Source: Eumeta japonica
Taxonomy: Eukaryota; Arthropoda; Insecta; Lepidoptera; Psychidae
Assembly (NCBI GenBank): GCA_005406025.1
Contig: BGZK01001400.1
Coordinates: forward strand, 95,240-159,239
Reading direction: 5' to 3'
Length of the DNA: 64,000 nucleotides
The notes beneath the pieces were generated by a model. It was given only the letters and a program-made list of their open reading frames with translations. It was not told where the DNA came from and did no database searches. Within the stretch, counting starts at the first letter, position 1, and each line of letters opens with the position of its first letter. The translations under genes and the position numbers were made by a program. Positions 58,831 to 64,000 of the stretch are shown here, in pieces.

Positions 58831-61334
58831 ATGGCCAACAGAAGTTCAGTCGTGCGGCAAACGGTATCAATGGGCCCAATCTGTAGATGGATATTGATTT
58901 CGGTTTCTGAGATGTTAAGTCAACAAATAAAAATCTTGCTCAACAAATCGAGTTAAATTTATTTGTTGTCGTATAGTACTTTTACATTACTTTACGAATA
59001 GAAAGGGATTCATGCAAATATTTTATGGGGATGGATTACATTATCATGAAATGTGCTTAAACCAAATTACATTGAAAATGTGACTCAAAGCACTACTGAA
59101 ATACAATAATGCACGTCATAAAAATCTTTATTTACTCATACCAACTTCATGAACATTTTATTTCTATAAATTGTATTCTAAAACAATGTCAAATTTTATA
59201 TTATTCAATCAAAGAAAATCAATGAGGTATCAAGTACTAAATTATATAATGTTCTTCGCACGTCTCAATTTAGTTTGAATCAAATTTCAATGAAACTACA
59301 ATAACACAAAGACGAAAATCAACTTTTAAAATGTGTATCAATCGGCAAAGCTTACCATTAGGGACCAAAATCTTCCTAGGCCATGCATTATGCTGAGGAA
59401 TGTATCTTATTCACGTTCATTAATTAAAAATCGTACAAATGTATGTGAAAACCGTTTCAGCATTAATATAATTTGTTATTTATCTTTTGGTTTTGATCTA
59501 GAGTAATCGAACGAAGTTAAGTCATTGAATAGAGTCGATAGAGTAATTTAATTTAGGGCATGTAACTAGAGAAGGCAACGATTTTTGCTTGATAGACAAG
59601 ACATTTACTTGATAGACAATACATTAGGTGAACATCGTAATATATATACATCTTTTACTTGTATCTTTATTCCATCATATTATATTAAATACAGTACGTG
59701 ACGTTATTTTCTTTAACAATCTGTTTGACTACTCTATCTCTGTATTTGGTATCATTTTAATGCGAAAAACGAGCATGCAAACCATCGGAGAGTAAGTAAT
59801 CACCATCGCCTATAGACGTACTTGACTTAAATTGTCAACTAATGATGATTCATCACGTCCGGAACCGGTCATGTGACCATCATGAGCTACGACATATTTC
59901 GATTGTGACCTTTTCATTTCGTGCAGAACTGCTGAGCTAAAATACCGTGACAGACTGAGAACAGTTTACGTCAGCGGCGGGTGTGTGCGCCCTTGAGCCG
60001 CGGAGTCGACTTGTCTCTACGCGAACACAGTGTAACCTAAAAGCGAGCAGAGATTCCGACCGAAAATAATACCGACAATAAAAAAGTCCATAATAGGAAT
60101 ATGATGGTTATACGCTCTTTGCCTTTCTGTAATAGTGTACATCAGATTTCAGAATAAACTGATCTAACACGTATTTCCTGTTTCCAATTTTAACAAAGAA
60201 CACTAAACTAATAAGCAAACAAATGATAGTGTAAAATCGTCTTTGAGTGTTTGTTTATTGATACTTTATTGCACAACAAACACGCCGCATCTTCGCGCGT
60301 GCGACGAGTGGCGCGTCGTTACTAGCTTCAGGACGCGTCGCCGTCTTTCAGAGTCGAAAATTGCCGTTTTCATTGTTTTCAAATATTGATGAAATGAAAT
60401 TTTTAATGCAGTTATTTAATGGTAATATGTTATTGATTATAAAATTAGTAACATATTTAGTAAGAATATGCAGAGGGTACGTTAGTCGGCGTGTTACCCG
60501 AACGGCACTCGTCGATCGAGTTCTGATTTATGGACTATGTTAGACACGCCATTGAAAAGGTTTACAAGGTAGTATAGTGATTTGCAAGAAGCTGCGCTGT
60601 GCACTGATACCATAAAAAGCGTTTCATTGAGATTCTATATACTGGAATGTAACGGTTGAATCTGTAATCATCGACCACGCTACGCAAACAAATGGAAAAA
60701 CATTGGAAAAGGAAATACAAGCTCCGCTAATTGGCTCCTTCTTCAAAAACATATCGAGAATTTTATTGATGTTGCAATAAAAAATGGCTCATCATTTTAC
60801 TTCGCTACACCCCGTTTCACATAATTACAATACAAAAACGAAAGGCCGCTTTTTGAGTTCTGTCTCCCGCGGGGCGGTCCTCCGGCCGCCAAAGAGGTGT
60901 GACTGACTGGGCCGCGTATATTCGTTAACTATTCTACTATCTTTTTTTTCAAGTTACAGTATCCTCGAAGTCATAACTGTTGAGTCGACGAATGTTTGAA
61001 GTTACAATAATTATTAAACTTATTGCTAAGCATTTGTACTTTCTGCTTGATTACTAAATTTGCTCTGTAGTCTACAATATACTTGACGTTTTTAATATAG
61101 TTGAAGTTAACGATGTTTAAATTGCGTTATCAATATGAATAATAATTCTATTGACAAAATTGTTAACTGATTACAAGCAGTCTTACTAATTAAGGCGTTC
61201 TATTGGTGTTTCATGCGATTTGATATTGTATTAGAAGTTTTATGATTCAATTGGTAAGAAACATGACAAAATTAAATTTTGTTAGAGCCTTTACTGAAGT
61301 TCTTCAGTCGACGATACATTTATAGTAAACAGAT
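58831..61334. other. Intergenic stretch, nothing recognised
   Basis: AT-rich, with small GC-richer patches at about 59940-60010, 60280-60350 and 60860-60920. No supported exon. Confidence 0.4.
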
Positions 61335-62010
61335 CATTTTTGGGGTGCCATAGTCAACAAAGAACTTTTATAGTTTCGCCATGAACGTTTGTTCGTCTGT
61401 CCGTCTATTCATTTGTTTGTGTGTTTGTCTTACAGCGACTTAACTGAGAGACTCTTAGTGTTAGAAAGCTGTAATTTATATTTTTAGTGTACCTCCTCCA
61501 CATATAAATTAAGGATTATTTTTTTCATCTATTCCAGAGTGTGGGGTATTGTTGAATAGAGGTCACTGAAAAACATTGTAGATCCGTGAAAACCATTTTT
61601 TTATTTAGGAATCCGTTTGCAAAATATAAAGTTACAAAGTCCTAATTTTTTTTAGAGTTTGCAAGCTTTACAAGTTAACGAGTGATAGTCGACCACTTTA
61701 TAAGGTACGCTTGAGTAAAAAAAAATTCGTACGAATTCCATTGAAAAATATTTTTTGGTTTTGTGAGTAAATATAAAGTCATGAACCATGTAAAATTATG
61801 AAAATGTAAAATAATAATATCTTTAACACCTGCACTATGTGGACCACATTTAGATGTAGTCAAACCGTGGATACGATGGATGGGTTCGTAGTATGAAACA
61901 AAAATCTCCCTTCTAAGTCCGTACACTATGACGGACAACTACGGACCCCTACACTCCGTGTGGCCCAACACACACTTGGTCCGTTTTTTTATGATATAAA
62001 AATCCATTGA
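61335..62010 (+). repeat. Dispersed repeat ending CACTTGG, copy B
   Basis: It shares the ordered blocks of 34570-35290: TATAGTTTCGCCATGAACG, GTCTGTCCGTCTATTC, AAAGCTGTAATTTAT, GTTTGCAAAATATAAAG, TAGTCGACCAC, CATGAACCATGTAAAATTAT, CAACTACGGACCCCTACA and CACTTGGTCCGTTTTTTT. It is in the same orientation as copy A and is non-coding. Confidence 0.65.
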
Positions 62011-63184
62011 TTCGATATCGATTAATTAAGCATGAAGTATATCAAAGAATTCATAGATTTATCATCAAATCCGCTCGTCTTTGAGCAGTTTTATCGACAG
62101 TTTTATCAAAGCCTCAAATTCTGCTCTTGAATGTCTTTTGTAAGAACAATATTTGGAACCCTTTCTGTTTTAATTTAACGCTTACTGCTTTAAATTTTTG
62201 ATATAATCTCCTCATACTATCGTAATTTCCGTGGACTTTCGAATGCTATTTTTATCACTCTCAAATAGTTGTACGACTCAATCAAGTTCAATTTCAAATT
62301 TCAATAGCTGCTTTTATTTATATAAAAGTAGCTATTAAAATTAGGACTTGAAGAAATATAAAAAGAATGACAATCTAAGTGAGGACGTCAATAGAACTCA
62401 AGGCCCTGGAAATTCTCTTGTCATTCTCATTACTATGAGATATATTAAAACATGTAATGAAAGATAATTATTCAGGGTTTTACCTTTTGTTAATATAAAA
62501 TGCAGTCTTTTATCTTTTGTATGAAACGATCTCTTTGTAAATCACGATTTAAATCGGCAGCTCTTCATCCCGGTCGCGGTCATAAGCTTGATTAGGATTC
62601 TGGTATTGTTCTATTCCAATACCCATCCCTGTCAGAACTCAGTTATTCTTTCTATAGATTACGTCACTCGTCATCGCCTTAAAATGGCATTTAAAAATAT
62701 GTTTTTTAAATTAAAAAAGAAACTAAACCTTACGTAAAATTGCAAGTTTCTAAACCAAAAATTTTGGGTATCTACACAATGTATTTATTTCGTATCTTTC
62801 TTCACTTGTTTGTGACTGAACCATGTTTTTTTTATTTGTAATTAATAGTTTAAACATGTGTTTTTTGAAAATCCATCTATTATGGATAGGGACTACGACT
62901 CAATACATTTTCGAGACTGATTTTGTAATGGGTCTATATAAATGGGGCGTAATACGGCTAATAAACATACAAGTCGTCCGTGGTAAACTGAGTAAATTGT
63001 TGTAATGAAGAAAACTACAAAAGCTTGCAGTAAATTAACTGTTTCGAAACTCAGTTATTAACTTCTAAGTTCTACTCTACTCTGATTGGGACAATACGAG
63101 CTATTTTTCCAGTAAATGTAAGAAATTTCCAGAAAATATAAGAAAAAAAATATATAAGAAAAAATGCGGGCTGTAGGAGGTGCT
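62011..63184. other. AT-rich stretch with a short hexamer-type track
   Basis: About 62565-62640 shows GGTCGCGGTC, GATTAGGATTCTGG and CCAATACCCATCCCTGTC, a weak member of the dispersed 6-bp-periodic tracks. No exon was found. Confidence 0.35.
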
Positions 63185-63980
63185 AAATAAAATGAATGAT
63201 TCTGTTAAGAAAAGGGGTATGAAATTAAATGTCGGTAAGACAGGTGATGGTTTTTGAAAGGGGCGAAAGCACGACTGAATGCGATATACTTATAGAATGT
63301 GAGAAAGTTGAACAAGTGAAAGAGTTTGTATCCTTGAGTACCTGTTTACAAATGAGGGTAAACGTGACAGAGATATCGAAAGGAGAGTGAATGCGGGAAA
63401 TGAAGGGAATGAGGCCTTGCTCACTATTATGAATAGTAAAAACGTCTTACGACAGGCATGCTTGGCTATCCATAATGGGTTCCTAATCCCTACGCTTATG
63501 TATGGTAGTGATCAATGCAGTGGAGATGCGATCGCCGCGTAGTATGTGTGGAGTGCCTCGGAAAGATAGATGTAGGAACAGTGATGTTAAAAAGCGGTGC
63601 GGTTTGAATGAAGATGTAGTGACTAGAGTAGAAAGAGGTATGTTGTGGTGGTTTGGCCATCTGGAAAGGATGAATGAAAATAGACCGACAAAACAAATCT
63701 ATAGAGCGATTGTGTGTGATGTCGGTCGGCAAGGGTCGCCCTAGAAAGTCCTACACAGAACATATGGCATGCATAGGATTTTTAATATGCCACCGATATT
63801 GGCGGTGTATTAAAAAAAATGCCAAATCATAAGTACCTTAAACCGACGAGCTTGCATGAAAATAGTAATGGATGTCAGTGAGGCAGGAGAAATATGCAAA
63901 GATCCTACCATGTGGAAATCTATAGTCTTTTCCTATCCTATTCGGAAATAGGCGTGAGCTTATATTATTATTATAAGAAA
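63185..63980 (+). pseudogene. Degenerate 3' end of a non-LTR retrotransposon, copy 2
   Basis: This copy extends further 5' than the one at 8364-8960. In shifting frames it reads MNDSVKKRGMKLNVG, then STTECDILIECEKVEQVKEF near 63260-63330. RSMCGVPRKDRCRNSDVKKR and LNEDVVTRVERGMLWWFGHL follow, then ERMNENRPTKQIYRA near 63510-63700, and a weaker LMDVSEA-like end. This is the thumb/C-terminal region of a reverse transcriptase. At least four frame changes make it dead. It ends near 63975 in a TATTATTATTATAAG tail like copy 1. The upstream polymerase region is truncated. Confidence 0.72.
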
Positions 63981-64000
63981 TTAAATAGTCTGTTTTAAAA

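Overview
This 64-kb window is eukaryotic nuclear DNA, almost certainly from a moth or butterfly (Lepidoptera). The background is AT-rich, genes are sparse and split by introns, and much of the sequence consists of decayed repeats of kinds common in lepidopteran genomes. Nothing bacterial is present: no operons, no CRISPR array and no intact tRNA or rRNA gene.

Confident protein-coding content is small. (1) A minus-strand 3'-terminal exon at 21720-22498 encodes TM4 to the C-terminus of a rhodopsin-family GPCR that I recognise as the SIFamide receptor. It carries an apparent one-base insertion in a 7-A run at 22271-22277. (2) Three plus-strand genes for small secreted, Ala/Pro/Val/His-rich cuticle proteins lie about 5-6 kb apart (41811-42293, 47063-47626, 53211-54467). 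Each has a tiny first exon, a phase-0 intron inside the signal peptide and its own TATA box, so they form a local tandem cluster. The middle gene carries seven near-identical 18-bp codon repeats. (3) A minus-strand 104-bp terminal exon (34094-34197) has a good splice acceptor, a clean frame and a stop. It probably ends an unidentified gene whose other exons I could not find.

The rest is introns or intergenic DNA with mobile elements. These include two copies of the 3' end of one non-LTR retrotransposon (8.4 and 63.2 kb), a dead mariner transposase (15.15-16.17 kb), a pogo-type psq helix-turn-helix fragment (9.0-9.3 kb), a probable solo LTR (10.5-10.8 kb), four copies of one small TIR element (7.7, 29.1, 49.7, 57.2 kb), a separate 551-bp TIR element (33.1-33.7 kb) and several lepidopteran dispersed repeats. 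Scattered 6-bp-periodic GATTCCG/GATCTCG-type tracks also recur on both strands. GC-rich islands near 7.0, 19.4, 24.1-25.1, 38.5, 51.0, 55.3 and 56.7 kb may be promoters or 5'-UTR exons, but I cannot assign them to genes.

I found no convincing new multi-gene system. The best leads are the receptor frameshift, the orphan exon, the repeat-expanding cuticle cluster, the MITE family, long near-perfect hairpins (23053-23114, 5753-5778, 51171-51196) and a 98-bp tandem repeat split around the mariner-bearing block.
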